Assembly: GCA_003008705.1 (NCBI GenBank)
Contig: PDUO01000068.1
Location: 127,620 to 191,619, forward strand
Length of the DNA stretch: 64,000 nt
DNA from: Pezicula radicicola
Taxonomy: Eukaryota > Ascomycota > Leotiomycetes > Helotiales > Dermateaceae
Direction: 5' to 3'
Shown: piece by piece, positions 13,052-24,336 of the stretch
How the letters are laid out: every line of letters starts with the position of its first letter
How positions within the stretch are numbered: position 1 is the stretch's first letter
Translations under genes and position numbers: made by a program
Notes under the pieces: model-generated
What the model saw: the letters and a program-made list of their open reading frames with translations, nothing else
The model's database searches: none
What the model was told of the DNA's origin: nothing

Positions 13052-13533
13052 TGTACTCCATGTCGTATCCGTAAGATCCGCTGTAGTCGTCGTCGGGGAA
13101 AGGGTGGGGAGTGTGCTACTTGTCGATTGAGGAATGTCGACTGTTTTTCTGTGGTAAGGAGGACTGTTTTTTTTTTTTTAAAAAAAAGATATTTAGCTGA
13201 TGAGAATTTTATTTTGTTGGATAGAGTGGTAGTAGTGATGATGATGATAGTAGAGGTGAAGAAGATGATAATAAGGAGGAGGAGGAGGAAGGCAACGATG
13301 TAGAGATGGCAGAGGATGATGAAGATGAGGATTCGCTATCGATGTGTAGCACAATACTCCCACAAGCTCCAAAGGCTCCACTACTACAACCATCACCAAC
13401 TCTACCTCTCAGTCCCCATCCTAGTCGTAATCTCCTAGAACTGCAACTACACCTCTCCCAATTCCATCTTCGCAAACACTACACCACAACCACAACTATA
13501 ACAATTCTGCACCACAACCCTAACACCTTCTGA
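13052..13533 (+). pseudogene. Remnant of Zn(II)2Cys6 transcription factor N-terminus
   Basis: Frame 13052-13153 reads CTPCRIRKIRC, then nine residues, then CATCRLRNVDC: the exact C-x2-C-x6-C-x9-C-x2-C-x6-C layout of a fungal binuclear zinc cluster. A GT-AG intron (13154-13224, phase 0) joins it to an acidic Ser/Asp/Glu-rich linker and then NLLELQLHLSQF ending at TGA 13531-13533. In intact factors of the Fungal_trans_2 group a similar NLLELELLHHFTT stretch opens the activation domain, so the protein stops where the main domain should begin. A TAG abuts the first Cys codon and no start codon is linked. The 5S rRNA gene begins 55 bp further on. I infer a 5'- and 3'-truncated relic; an upstream exon spliced at that TAG cannot be excluded. 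Confidence 0.7.
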
Positions 13534-13587
13534 TATCACATTATTTTTCACTCGACATACATATATATAAATAATAAGGAAGCTGTT

Positions 13588-13706
13588 ACATACGACCATA
13601 GACTGAGGAGAACTGGGCATCCCGTCCGCTCTGCCATACATAAGCCTCAGATCGGTAGATTAGTAGTTGGGTGGGTGACCACCAGCGAATACCTACTGTG
13701 GTATGT
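13588..13706 (+). rRNA. 5S ribosomal RNA gene
   Basis: The sequence starts ACATACGACCATAG and ends GTGGTATGT followed by a T run, the RNA polymerase III terminator. It contains the conserved internal blocks TCCCGTCCGCTCTGCC, TTAGTAGTTGGGTGG and GTGACCACCAGCGAAT. Ends pair (ACATAC with GTATGT). CTGAGG pairs with CCTCAG, which differs from common fungal 5S genes but keeps the helix, so compensatory change rather than decay. The 119-nt length is normal. Single dispersed 5S genes are the usual arrangement in filamentous ascomycetes. Confidence 0.93.
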
Positions 13707-14955
13707 TTTTATTTTTATTTTTGAGCTTATTTCTATCAATTTGGTTAGGCTTTGCTGCTAGAACTTCTTTTTTTGTTAGATTGCTCAACCACAAGTCTGG
13801 TGGTTGAAGTCGTATATAGTCCATAGGCTTTGTAACTATCTGTAGCAATTCCACCGTCTCCCTCAACCGTCATTATTATCGTCATCATCATCATCAATAA
13901 TGTCTGCCTCTTCTGCTTCTGCTTCTGCTCCTACTGCTTCTTTTTATTCCCCGCCGCGTCCTAATATGTCTTGTTGTTGTTGTTGTTATCTTGGTTGCAC
14001 GTATACTAATGGTTCTAGTGGTGGTTATAATAGTGGTGGTGATAGATTTACTAGTGGTGATAGATTTGCTAATTGTGATGGATTTACTAGTGGTAATAGA
14101 TTTATTAGTAAGAAGATGAAGACTACGTTAAATCAAAACCTTTATTTAATTAATAAATTCGCTTATTATTCGTATTTATCCTCAAATAATAGATCTACAA
14201 AGGCGAACAGCTTCCAACGTTTTACGAGTTAGTAAACAGTATTCGCGATCGTCCCAGAGCTCTTCGAGTACCTAGTCAAGGTTGGTAGTGCCTTGTTGGT
14301 CTTACGTGCTAAGTGCTAAGGAAGCACTCATTACTAATAAGTACTAAGCACTAAGTACCGAATTGCACGAGCATTATACTAAGAACTAAGTACGGGAGCT
14401 ATAGGAGTAGTCTTTAGTGCTGAGTACTCATGCGGGCAGGAAGTCTATATTAGGCTTAGCGAAATACTAGGGTTGTAGCTAATGAGTGCTTCTTATCTAA
14501 GGGCCTGTCCTCTCTCTCTAATATAACCTACGAAGGTGCTAGAGCTAAGTTATGATACACCGCTTTAGCAGAAAAGAAGGCGGTGTGTAAGAACTTAGGC
14601 CAGGCACCTTCGCAAGGTAAATATAACTTTGAGGAATTTCTACCATCTTCGTAAGGCCGAAATTAGGTATGACCTTCCCCACCTTTTCCCCACCTTCCTA
14701 CTTCCCACCTCCCACCTCTTGTACTATATGTTCAGGTGCGCTGCCTCTTTGGGCTTAGCGTACCACCCTATTTATTAACCCCTTTTGTATTTATTGGGCA
14801 AAAAAGTGGAGATAGGCAGCAAGGCAGAACACCAGGCTTTGACCGTTTATATTTGGTCGAAACACGATCGTTATGTATTCGGCAGCTGTATAAGAACCTA
14901 GATAAAGACCTCAAAGATCCGAATCCACGGACGAGTATCCCACAATCCTAAAGCC
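13707..14955. other. Intergenic with low-complexity and short-repeat sequence
   Basis: A 110-codon frame at 13900-14232 is open but built from (TCT/GCT), TGT and GGT runs (CCCCC; repeated DRFTSGDRFANCDGF) and looks like degenerate simple sequence, not a recognised protein. From 14300 to 14430 the words AAGTGCTAAG, AAGTACTAAG and AAGCACTAAG recur, forming small inverted repeats. A fold-back element is listed separately at 14531. The sequence 14720-14955 is the HET-gene upstream region. Confidence 0.5.
14531..14612. mobile_element. Fold-back/MITE-like element, copy A of the CACCGC family
   Basis: Ends CGAAGGTGC and GCACCTTCG are perfect inverted repeats. Inside them CTAAGTT pairs with AACTTAG and ACACCGC pairs with GCGGTGT, so the 82 bp fold into one hairpin. 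The arm order (outer G/C block, TAAGTT, CACCGC) is the same as at 29354, 39074 and 49061. No coding capacity. Confidence 0.7.
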
Positions 14956-17106
14956 ATGCTTTCCAAAGAGGGAATAACCCCTGCTTTAAGCAGGCAACCA
15001 CGAACTGTTTGTCGTCAATGTCGATGTATCGACTTTGATAAGGTCTTATCTCTCGATGGGTTTAGTCTGAGGGATACGTGGAAAGATGGGTACTTAATTG
15101 CGAACCTCGACTTGCGAACAGATACGGCCGAACAATCCGCTTGCGATTTATGCTCCTTGTTTAATACTATTCGAGTTCCCTCTATACTTCCAGGGGATCA
15201 GTATCACCTACGCGCTTACCCTTCCATAAATTATGGAAGGTACTCCGAAAGTCGACGGCTTCCCGATCGGTTGACCTCACAAGACTTACCTCGCCTCGCC
15301 GTTGTTCCCGCTAAGTCTATTATAAAACCATCAACCATCGAGGAGACGGGGGTTCTCTATTGCCACTCACTGAGTGATAAGCAAGCTGCATATTATACTC
15401 CGAGGATCGTTTCTCCCAAAGTTGACTACAAGTTGATAAGATCGTGGATCACATTTTGTACCCAACGACATAAAACTATATGCAAGACTGTACCTTGTGT
15501 GGTTCCCGGTATGAAGTTGATCGATTGCAATGATACTTGCCTAACGACTTGCGTGGTCAATGCACCCGCTGGCTCTCCATATATAGCCCTAAGCTACGTT
15601 TGGGGGCGTCCGAAGATTCAGAACCCGAAACAGGAAACAACAGCGACCTCTACAAAAATGGGACATGCTTCCACTTGGCCGAGAGTCATATTGGAAGCTA
15701 TGACGGTGGTCAAAGAGTTAGGTTATCGCTATCTATGGGCAGATCAGCGATGCATAAACCAAGAGGATCTTGACGTGAAACAAGTTCAAATCGACAATAT
15801 GAATTCAATTTACGGCGGTGCAGATCTAACTATCGTCGCTGTTGCTGGAGATGACAGTGACTGTGGACTACCAGGAGTAGGACATACACCAAGGTCTATT
15901 CAGCCGAATTTGATACTGGACAACACCCAAATCATATCCTGCCTAAAACACCCTCAAAGTTTGATCAAAGCCTCTAAGTGGGCAACAAGAGCATGGACGC
16001 ATCAAGAGGCTCTACTATCTCAGCGCCTTCTGTTTTTCACCAAATTTGAGACATATTTTGAGTGCCACTCAATGCAATGCCACGAAGGAATGGAAGCAGA
16101 GTGGAGTGCGGTCCACTGCAAACAAGGCAAACTATATTCGGGTCTGAACCACAGCCTTTTTCTTGGCAAAATTTCCAGTGCGCTTTCTCCGGTTCGAAGC
16201 CGTTTCCACTGTCTCAATACATATTACGAACAAATTCGTCAATACTCGGCCAGGGACTTAACTGATATCGGAGACTCCCTACGTGCCTTCACAGGTATAA
16301 TGAACCATCTCGAAAAAAGAAAAATTCCAATTCTCCAGCTGTCGGGCGTGCCATTTCTAGGCAAACAAGTACAGAAGCTCGAGGTTCTGAAGTCCTTCTT
16401 GGCGAGTTTGTTATGGGTACATCAAGAGACTTCTTGGCTTAAATTGAAAACAATTTCACGACGGGAAAGTCTCCCGTCCTGGACATGGGCAGGCTGGGGT
16501 GGCCAAGTAGACTTCCTTATACGCAGTCCAGATCTTTATTCTCGCTTTACAAGTCGAATATCTACAATTCAATTGGCGACTAAGGACGCGAAAATATACT
16601 TTGATAGTTTCCTTACGAATCCAGCATTTCGAGATCGATCAGACTCTGTCCGAGCCATGGTAATTATGGCCCAGGTGCTATGCTCGAAAACTTTCATGCT
16701 GCGCTTCACCAATACTACAGGGCAATGTCGGATTATAAGCACTATCAACGAGTCTAGTGAAGCAACAACTCCTCCTCGTCGCGCCGTTTGCGCTAGTCGT
16801 AAGGGTTGGGCTCAACAAATAGATCTTCGCTCATTCTCCGGATTTAAAGCGCAGCTTTACCTGTCAAAACGACCAAATCTGCGAATTCAACTTGTAGATT
16901 TTCTTCGTTCGGGCCATTTGCTACTTGTATTACTTGGAAGTGCAACAATCCCTCAGGGCAGAAGGAAACGTCCTGTGATATACTTCATTATTGTCGAACC
17001 AAGTGGAGATTCCTTCTCACGGGTAGGAGTGTTGACCATTAGAAAAGACTTTGCGACATGTCGAGATAGCTTGAGTTTTGAAGAACGTACTATTAGTCTA
17101 CTATAA
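14956..17106 (+). CDS. HET-domain (heterokaryon incompatibility) protein
   Basis: A single uninterrupted frame of 716 aa. The N-terminus has a Cys-rich segment (VCRQCRCIDFD, then CDLCSLF). The HET domain (Pfam family HET) shows its three signatures in order: YIALSYVWGR near residue 210, YLWADQRCINQ near 258 and RAWTHQEALLSQRLLFF near 344. The C-terminal half (WTWAGWGGQVDF) is typical of stand-alone ascomycete HET proteins. No NACHT, ankyrin or WD repeats are fused to it. HET proteins trigger allorecognition cell death when paired with a partner; the partner of this one is unknown. It lies in repeat-rich sequence without other intact genes for several kilobases, common for fast-turnover HET genes. 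Confidence 0.93.
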   Translation: MLSKEGITPALSRQPRTVCRQCRCIDFDKVLSLDGFSLRDTWKDGYLIANLDLRTDTAEQSACDLCSLFNTIRVPSILPGDQYHLRAYPSINYGRYSESRRLPDRLTSQDLPRLAVVPAKSIIKPSTIEETGVLYCHSLSDKQAAYYTPRIVSPKVDYKLIRSWITFCTQRHKTICKTVPCVVPGMKLIDCNDTCLTTCVVNAPAGSPYIALSYVWGRPKIQNPKQETTATSTKMGHASTWPRVILEAMTVVKELGYRYLWADQRCINQEDLDVKQVQIDNMNSIYGGADLTIVAVAGDDSDCGLPGVGHTPRSIQPNLILDNTQIISCLKHPQSLIKASKWATRAWTHQEALLSQRLLFFTKFETYFECHSMQCHEGMEAEWSAVHCKQGKLYSGLNHSLFLGKISSALSPVRSRFHCLNTYYEQIRQYSARDLTDIGDSLRAFTGIMNHLEKRKIPILQLSGVPFLGKQVQKLEVLKSFLASLLWVHQETSWLKLKTISRRESLPSWTWAGWGGQVDFLIRSPDLYSRFTSRISTIQLATKDAKIYFDSFLTNPAFRDRSDSVRAMVIMAQVLCSKTFMLRFTNTTGQCRIISTINESSEATTPPRRAVCASRKGWAQQIDLRSFSGFKAQLYLSKRPNLRIQLVDFLRSGHLLLVLLGSATIPQGRRKRPVIYFIIVEPSGDSFSRVGVLTIRKDFATCRDSLSFEERTISLL

Positions 17107-20100
17107 TCAACATTTAGGACAAATATCTGGGCCTTCGAATGTATCGTATCCAGAATCATGGTTCACGTTATCCAGGTGTATATAAAATACGTTTTTATAG
17201 AGTTTTTCACCTTCATATATTATAACTTAATTGGCACTATCTTGCATCGCATATAAATAGATGAACTAGTCTTATATTCACAAAGCCTTGAATCTAAAGA
17301 GGGCAATGCATATTATAGCTATTATAAAGTCAAGATTTAATGTGAAAGTCATCTGTGAATGAATAATAACGTGAACTAAAGCGATAGTTCTGGTCAACGA
17401 GCTAGTGGTGTAGTATTTTATTTCAGACAATTCCCACTATGCTTATGCCCTCCGTAGTAGCCTTCGTACAAATCTAACAAAGGAGCTGCGACGTTGGGTA
17501 TCTCCTCTGGCTTCTTTGGCTCTGTCTATAGACATTCTCAAATACAAAAGACCTATGTCCCGATTCTATTCGGATATAGCTAGAGGAAAAAGACGCTGTA
17601 GAAGACAAAGCGTGGGCGGCCGGCGGCGACGGCCCAGGTCTGAACTTTAAAGAAGCGACTGAGTTTCAGGCAGCAGCAACACCGTTCATCTTTGGAATCA
17701 TCAGCAAATAGGTGGTTTCTTTCAGTTAGGTAAAATGCGGCGCTAGAGTCATAACCAAAGTGTGTGAACTAGGCTCAAAAGGGCAACGCACATAACATAG
17801 TTTATATCATACCCTACAATGATCTATCTAGCGGACCCACCAAATAAGACTACCCCCAAGTTTCTAGAAACTAGCACGTTTTTACAAAATGCTTAGTTTT
17901 CTACGCACCACCTAGTTTTAAATACCACCTAATTTTTAAAAACTAGCTGGTACCCATAGACTACTTGGTTTTGGCTCTACTTGGTTTGTAAACGCGGGAT
18001 ATACAACTTATAGAGTTGGCAACGCGATATTTCTATAACAATAAATTAATAAAATATATCAAGCAAGAGCTGCCCCTAGGCCTGGACAAGATGAGGTAAA
18101 GAAAGAGGAGAGGTCTTAATATGTTTGCCTATAAGCGGGGTGGAAGCTAGAAGGTCCTTAATATTCGCCCTTGCCAAGATATGCCCAGTACATACTAAAA
18201 CTATAGTCACCTAATAGTATTAAGACGACTATAACTTGGGTATCGAAGTTTAAACAGCCGTAAGAGGAGAGTATAAACCTCAAGTCTTCAAGTCGTGCGG
18301 GTTTCCTTCTGGCATCGCTTTGAGACAACTCTGGATTTTAAAGATTTTTATTGACTATAGAGAGGTATTGATGAAGCTTTTTTTGATCTTTGGCTCAAAA
18401 TTTTCAATTTCTGTATATCGTAAGCAGGTCGTTAGAAATTTTATCTTCGAAAGCCATTACTTGCCGATGAAACCTATACCTTAATTCGATGGGCTTACTA
18501 CATATAACATAGCAGAATCTTCAGTTTAGATGAAATGAAGCAGCAATTTTTAGGTAGCCCCGTCCTACAATAGAACATAGTACCTAGAGACCATCTATTC
18601 TCCATTTACAGTGGTGGGCCCAAAGGCAGTACATCCTTCGCAGCCCCTCATTTATGGATCCTTAGGTTGAGACAATGGTCGTATAAAACAGCGACCAAAC
18701 CCACTGAATTAGGCGGCCATAGCACCTGAACATTGCGTTTAGCTGTAATCTAGAACAGATATAGTAGCATCAACCTAGAATTTAAGAGACCAATGCTGAG
18801 AGTCCCGCTGGCAGCATCATTTGCGATCTTCGAAACAGTTGAAGGTGTGCTAACAGTTGGTACATAAAGAACACTATCTATTTTTAAATAGCAAGGACAT
18901 CATCGATCATAATCATCTTTGCAGTCTGGTAAAGAGCGTGGGGGAGAACCAAGGATTGAAATGATGCAGGGAATGAAAAGCTGAGATCTCTGGACCTGAT
19001 ATCAAGTACTTGCTGCAAGATCTTGAAATGGGAGTTGGTGACTAGATTCATCGCTGTAGTTGAACTTGCTGATCTTTCCAGACGTAGGCAATAGTGCAGA
19101 TATACGAAGAACTCTCAAGCCACTTGGTCTGCCCTAAGCTGCAAATAACGAGATGGACAATTGAAGATGTAACATACCATTGGAGGAGTAGCTGAGCAAC
19201 ATCAGATCGCAATCTCTTGCTCCGGATTCTAGATTTCTGGACGAGCACTATGAGCGTCTAAAGAGACGATCTGGCAGGTATGAAGGCAGACCTGCAGCTC
19301 GGATCACGATATCCGACATGGTTCCCTTGAACATGCTTTCGAATCCGAATTTCGTATGGCAGCTTGCTAGATGCAGGCGATAGAAGTGTGAATGCGAACC
19401 CGGTAGCTCGGAACTAGGGGACGAAAGAGGCATCGACTAGGTTCAAGCCTCTCAATGTCTGGAGCAGTAGTTAAGATAAGCCTCCCGCCGGAAAAGGCGT
19501 GGGAGGCTCATTTCTTTCATTCAATGAGAGAATATATATCATTAAAGCACACCTGAAACCTTTTTAACGACCTATACATCAAATGTGTACCGAGGTTTAA
19601 AGATATGTGAGGCAATGAACAGGCGGTCGACGACAAGAGAATACTGATATCTACTTTTTGCATGTGTCGTGCCTTCGGCAAGGAGATTCGTCACGGCATG
19701 AACTTTCTCCAGCTAGTTTAACTGTTCTTCAACGTCGGAGTCATCATTACTCTCCACGGTCAATCACTATCTCAAGTATCAAAGTTCAAATTTTACTTCT
19801 CAGTATGTGTGGTCATTTGGCCTTTTTGCGGTATTATTGTTGGTCACAGGACTGACCGCGGAGGTCTCATTGGGAGGCATTAAATCAATCGTGCAAGGCG
19901 TGGATCAATGTTTAGAGGTCCAACTCGTCGACTATGGTCTCCCAAAAGTTTCTGCTGGACTCGCTGTAAATGTGAATCATGACCGTTGGCTCGATGGATT
20001 GTGACAAAATCCACAAGGGCAGCCAACCACAATTGTTTCCAACCTTTCCGTGTGCTGAACTAAACAGTGCCATTTGAGGATTCGCAAGATACAAATCATC

Positions 20101-20488
20101 ATTGCATCGCGGGCTCATTCGGGGATTATTTAGGGAGCGGGAACTACTTTAGCAAGCCTAGATCGACGGAGATTAATTTTTTCCTCTCCTGACGACTTCT
20201 TCCTTCAACATCAACAACTGGCCAGCATCTTTCATCCCATCTTGACCTCTGTTGCTGCGACCTTCACTGATATTCCAGTCGATACTCGGCCCTTTATACC
20301 CAGAACAGTCTTGAAGGATTCAATATTCCAGCTGCGTTCTACAGTGTAACAATGCAACAGAAGACACAGAAAAAAGCGACCGAATTTTTATCCGTGATAG
20401 TGAAAGTTGTTATCGTAGTGTGGACACCCAGCGCTCAGATAGGCAGGTTACCAGAATAGGAGCGGCCAAGCATTGTGGCTATACGGGA
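17107..20488. other. Long intergenic region, no convincing gene
   Basis: 3.4 kb without an open frame above 70 codons. Around 17850-17990 the words CTAGTTTT and CTTGGTTT recur. Minus-strand fragments at 17415-17520 (PNVAAPLLDLYEGYYGG) and 18960-19433 read like worn coding sequence but match no family I can name. A plus-strand frame near 19807-20003 has a hydrophobic start (VWSFGLFAVLLLV) but no ATG. I see decayed gene debris and nothing functional. Confidence 0.4.
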
Positions 20489-20891
20489 TATGGAGGACTA
20501 TTACGCTCACTTGGGCCAAAACTCTTCCCCTTCTAAAAATGGCATTTTATTCTCACCGCTTTCAAGGCGGTAAGTAGTAGAGCCCTGAGAATATAGTATA
20601 GCCTATACTTTAGGGCACTAAAGCCTATATTTTCAGGGGTTTACAGCCTCTATTTTCCGGTGTACTACAGCCTGTATTTTTCAGGGTACTACAGCTTGTA
20701 TTTTTAGGGTACTATAGCTTATATTTTTAGAGTACTACAGCCTATATTTTCAGGGTACTACAGCTTGTATTTTTAGGGAAGGTACAGCTTATATTCTTAG
20801 GGAGGCTATAGCCTATCTGATTTTACCGGCAGAAAAGGCTTTCCAAATGTCGGAAGAGTTTTGACCCAAATGAGCGTAATAATCCTCCATA
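20489..20891. repeat. Inverted repeat enclosing a 23-25-bp minisatellite
   Basis: Two 40-nt arms (20489-20528 and 20852-20891) are inverted copies differing at three sites, all C/T. Between them, about 20590-20815, lie eight or so degenerate units around GTACTACAGCCTGTATTTTT. A small CTCACCGCTTTCAAGGCGGT hairpin at about 20553-20572 recalls the fold-back family elsewhere in the window. The right arm sits in a minus-strand open frame (about 20813-21022) reading MEDYYAHLGQNSS; the left arm encodes the same peptide. Confidence 0.75.
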
Positions 20892-21161
20892 ACGCCGTTC
20901 TCTACCGCGCGCCGCCATTTCGGTGCATTTCGCGGATGTTCCCTTGTACCGATATATGCAGAAATACCCATGCCAACCCAATGTCGCGCGGAGGCTACAA
21001 AGCTTACAGATAAGAATCCTGATCAAGATACATGGTGTTTCTGTTTGTAATAATAACGATACAATCACGCTATTCAAAGTACCTGAGCTTCACAACGACT
21101 ACGTACTTCAGTCAGCCACTCCCATCAAAACTTCCACAAGCCCAGCATTCCGAGTGCCACA

Positions 21162-22259
21162 ATGTACGACGAAATCTCATCCTCTGAGGGGCTACTCTCT
21201 CGCTCAAGCTCGCCGTCCTTCACGTCTGAAGAAAAACTCGAAATCCCGAGGCGAAGAAACGCTCACGTTCTTCCAAAAACTAGCTACATCCTGATCGCTC
21301 TGTTAGTTTGGTCCCTAATAGCTAATGTCGTTGTGGTGGTCATTCTGAATGCTGCTATTTCAAAGGCCAATGGGCTGCTCGGGGATGAAACAAGAAATTG
21401 CAAGCCTCAGACAAAGCTTTACTGTGAGTATTTGGCCACTCAACCCAGAATTTATATCACGAAAGACAAAGTTGTGTCTAACTTTTCGCCTAGCCCCAGC
21501 TCAAGATGCATTGGAATACAAGGTCATCAAGTTTGAAAGTTCGATTTACGGAGGAGAAACGGAATATCAAGGTCCACCAACTGAGTATAATAATCGATTA
21601 TGGAAGCAAACTTACTCCCGTATGTACAGACCAACGGTTTGAGGTTTTCTAGGATGAATCAACTACCAAGTCATTGACTGACCAGTTATGAATAGATATG
21701 AACACTCACATTACCGAAGAAGAGGCAAAACAACTTCCGAATAAGACGATGCCGGAACCTCCGTATGAAGGCAGCGGATACCTAATTGTACTGAACGTAT
21801 TTCACGACTTGCATTGCATAGACAGCCTCCGTTTGGCACTATATTACTTTTTGGACGATCAGTGGAACAGCACCTACAATCCCTACACTCTTTTCGAACA
21901 TCCTGACGATGCACTTTGGGCCAAGGGAGGGCGCGACTTGAGTATCATGCACTTAGACCATTGCATAGATGCTCTACGCCAATCCACACAGTGCAATGGG
22001 GACATTACCCCCAATGTATACCAGTGGAGCGAGAAGTGGGGAGAAGTCCGAGCATGGGCTACGGTAGTTCATGAGTGCCGGAACTTCGACAATGTAAGTG
22101 TACAGAGAAGCCATGAGAAATTGAGTTTGCTAACAATCAAACAACAAGATCGTAGATTGGGCGAAGTCTCACTACTCCCGGTTGCCCTTTGCGTTTGGAG
22201 ACGGCCCAGCAGTTGGCAAGTGCGCATGGGACGATCCTTGGACTTGTCTATTGGATTGA
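21162..22259 (+). CDS. UstYa-like (DUF3328) oxidase-type membrane protein
   Basis: UstYa-family proteins are oxidative, often cyclising, enzymes of ribosomal peptide (dikaritin) and other secondary-metabolite pathways in ascomycetes. Introns 21424-21493, 21620-21695 and 22094-22148 give 298 aa. A cytosolic N-terminus is followed by one membrane segment (about residues 38-62, ILIALLVWSLIANVVVVVIL), then the catalytic region with both family motifs: HDLHC (His near 166) and HLDHC (near 215). The C-terminus (VDWAKSHY, then CAWDDPWTC) is also family-typical. All splice phases agree and no lesion is seen. No precursor peptide with repeated core and Kex2 sites, no second UstY gene and no tyrosinase or methyltransferase is visible nearby, so the substrate is unknown. 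Confidence 0.9.
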
Positions 22260-24336
22260 GTTGAGGTTCTAATAGCAGCTATCTTCGCAAATGTTGCCCT
22301 GAATTTATCCTGTGAAACATTATGCCATGTCCCACTCCAAGCCCTAGCTGTCCATTCTAATGTACGCAGAGCCCCTTGTTATTTGGGGAAGGGGTGGCGG
22401 GAGGAGGAGGTCGCTAAGAAAAGGGGCTCGCTAAGAAGCATTCCCCTAAAAGATCACTTGAAATGACACAATTTTTGATGCCGCGCGCAAGGAAATCTAC
22501 TAGGCGGGAAGTTTCACACCCCTTCCTAATATATAAGCTAGTGATCAGCCACCTCGATAAGGAAACCCCCTCTGATTTCGTTCCTCTAATATAGACGTAG
22601 TAACTACGGCAAATATCAACGATTTCAGCCCTCGCCGCGATAGAAGCTTTGACTTCACATTACTCTTCGAGCAAAGTGTCCTCTCTATCTTACCTTCAAC
22701 CCTCTTCCTAGGTGTCTCGTCGCTAGGGATCGTATAGCTATTTCAACAGGAGATTCACGCGGGCAGCGGCGGGTTACTTACGGTCAAGCTTGTGAGTTGT
22801 CTTCAATCTACCAGTGACCGAATTTCACAGAAAGCCAGCTAAGAAGTGCCTTTATCACTAGTGTCTATTAGTTCTCTTAGGGAGTACTTCCTTCTAGGGA
22901 ATAACTTATAATACTTATTAATTTTAATATTTTAATAAAGTAAGATAGTTATTATACCAGTATTTCATCCATATCCTCATCTTCATCCTCATACTTCCTG
23001 CTCTCAAGACTCTACATAGTGCAGAGTTGAAATTAGTAAAGTTCTTACAATCTTGTGTGTGCAAGAAAATTAAAGGAAGGAGGTTAAGTCAAAGAGAAAG
23101 AAAAAAAGATCAAAAAAAGGCCCCCCCAACAACAAAAACGTCTTCTCTCTATAAACATACCGCGAAATTACATTCCAAGCCCCTCAATCTACAAGTCACA
23201 CATCTCCCATCTCTACCCTGTCTGCCACACCGGATCTTACGCTCACGACATGGAGTACACTAATTACTCAAGTTGATCAGTTCGGTGCCTGAGATAATAA
23301 GCAAAGCTTTACAGAGGGCATTCTAGGTGCTGGCACTGGCTAGCCGCACCATCTAGAAAACCGAAACCCCTCCCAAGAGACAAAAATGAAAGACGAAAAA
23401 AAAAAACCGAAAAACAATCAATCAATCAATCAATCAATCAACAACAACATATAGCAACAAAACACACTGGTCTTCCCACTCTCCGATTCAGAACCCTCGC
23501 AACTCTCGCTCTGCTGTCGTCTCTCTGATATCGACCAACCACTTGACTCGATTTACAATTCCGATTTCGATTTCGATTCCGATTCCGATTCCGGTTCTGG
23601 TTCTGGTTCTGGTTCTGATGGGTTCTGCCGGTTGGACTTGGTGGACCTTTCTTTCGTTTTCCATGCTGGTAGGGGGGGGGAATAGCGAGAGAAGCAAGTA
23701 CTAAAACAGCCTCGGGACTAGGACGGGCTGCTTAAGACTAAGACTATCCACTTCCTCTTGACTACCTTACCCTACCTTACCTTTAAAAAAAAATTAACAC
23801 TTACCTCCCCACCTACCTGCCTGAGACCTTTAGGGGAAAGATCTCTCTCTCTGTCTCTATCTCTTCTTTAAAAAGTGTGAAATTAGTCTTGTTCCCCCTA
23901 CCTAAAACCAACCCTAAAACGAATCANCCGCCCCCCAAAAAACATAGTAACATTTAGAAATAAAGCAAATATATAAATAATCTCGGGACGAGGAACGGCG
24001 GATTGGGATGGGGGAGACGAAATAATAAAATATACCAAAGTTTTAGCTCTTTGTTCTTGTTCTTGTTCTTTGTTCTAGACTGAGACTAAGTGAGACTAAG
24101 ACCAAGTTGCCGTGAAAGGAGAAACAAAGAGAAACACTTCTACTCCCGGCCTGCTCCCTTGCACCTCTGCTTGCACCTCCTGCTCCCAACCAAATAACGA
24201 GAAGCGAAGAGAAAAGGAGGAAAAGAACCCCCCCCAAAAATAACCAAAACCAAAACCATTGAATGGTAAATATCAAATATGTTGACCCTATCTGTCTGAG
24301 CATAGAGAGACAAAGGAGGTGTAGATCAGAACAAAA
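22260..24336. other. Intergenic, simple repeats and an ambiguous base
   Basis: No gene is seen. There is an AT-rich patch at about 22890-22945, an (AATC)n run at about 23415-23440, and GATTCC/GGTTCT hexamer repeats at about 23560-23620 that create a false RTRTGIGIEIE frame. Homopolymers around 23395 and 23690 are long. Position 23927 is N, an assembly or base-calling uncertainty beside a C run. Confidence 0.6.

Noticed and set aside
13900..14232. 110-codon frame with Cys and Gly/Asp repeats
   Set aside because: Simple-sequence composition (TCT, TGT, GGT runs), no leader or homology evidence.
19248..19433. BTB-like start (GTMSDIVIRAAG) on the minus strand
   Set aside because: The match ends after a dozen residues and the following frames are broken without BTB landmarks.
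23488..23697. Frame reading RTRTRTGIGIGIEIE
   Set aside because: Produced by GATTCC/GGTTCT hexamer repeats; not a protein.
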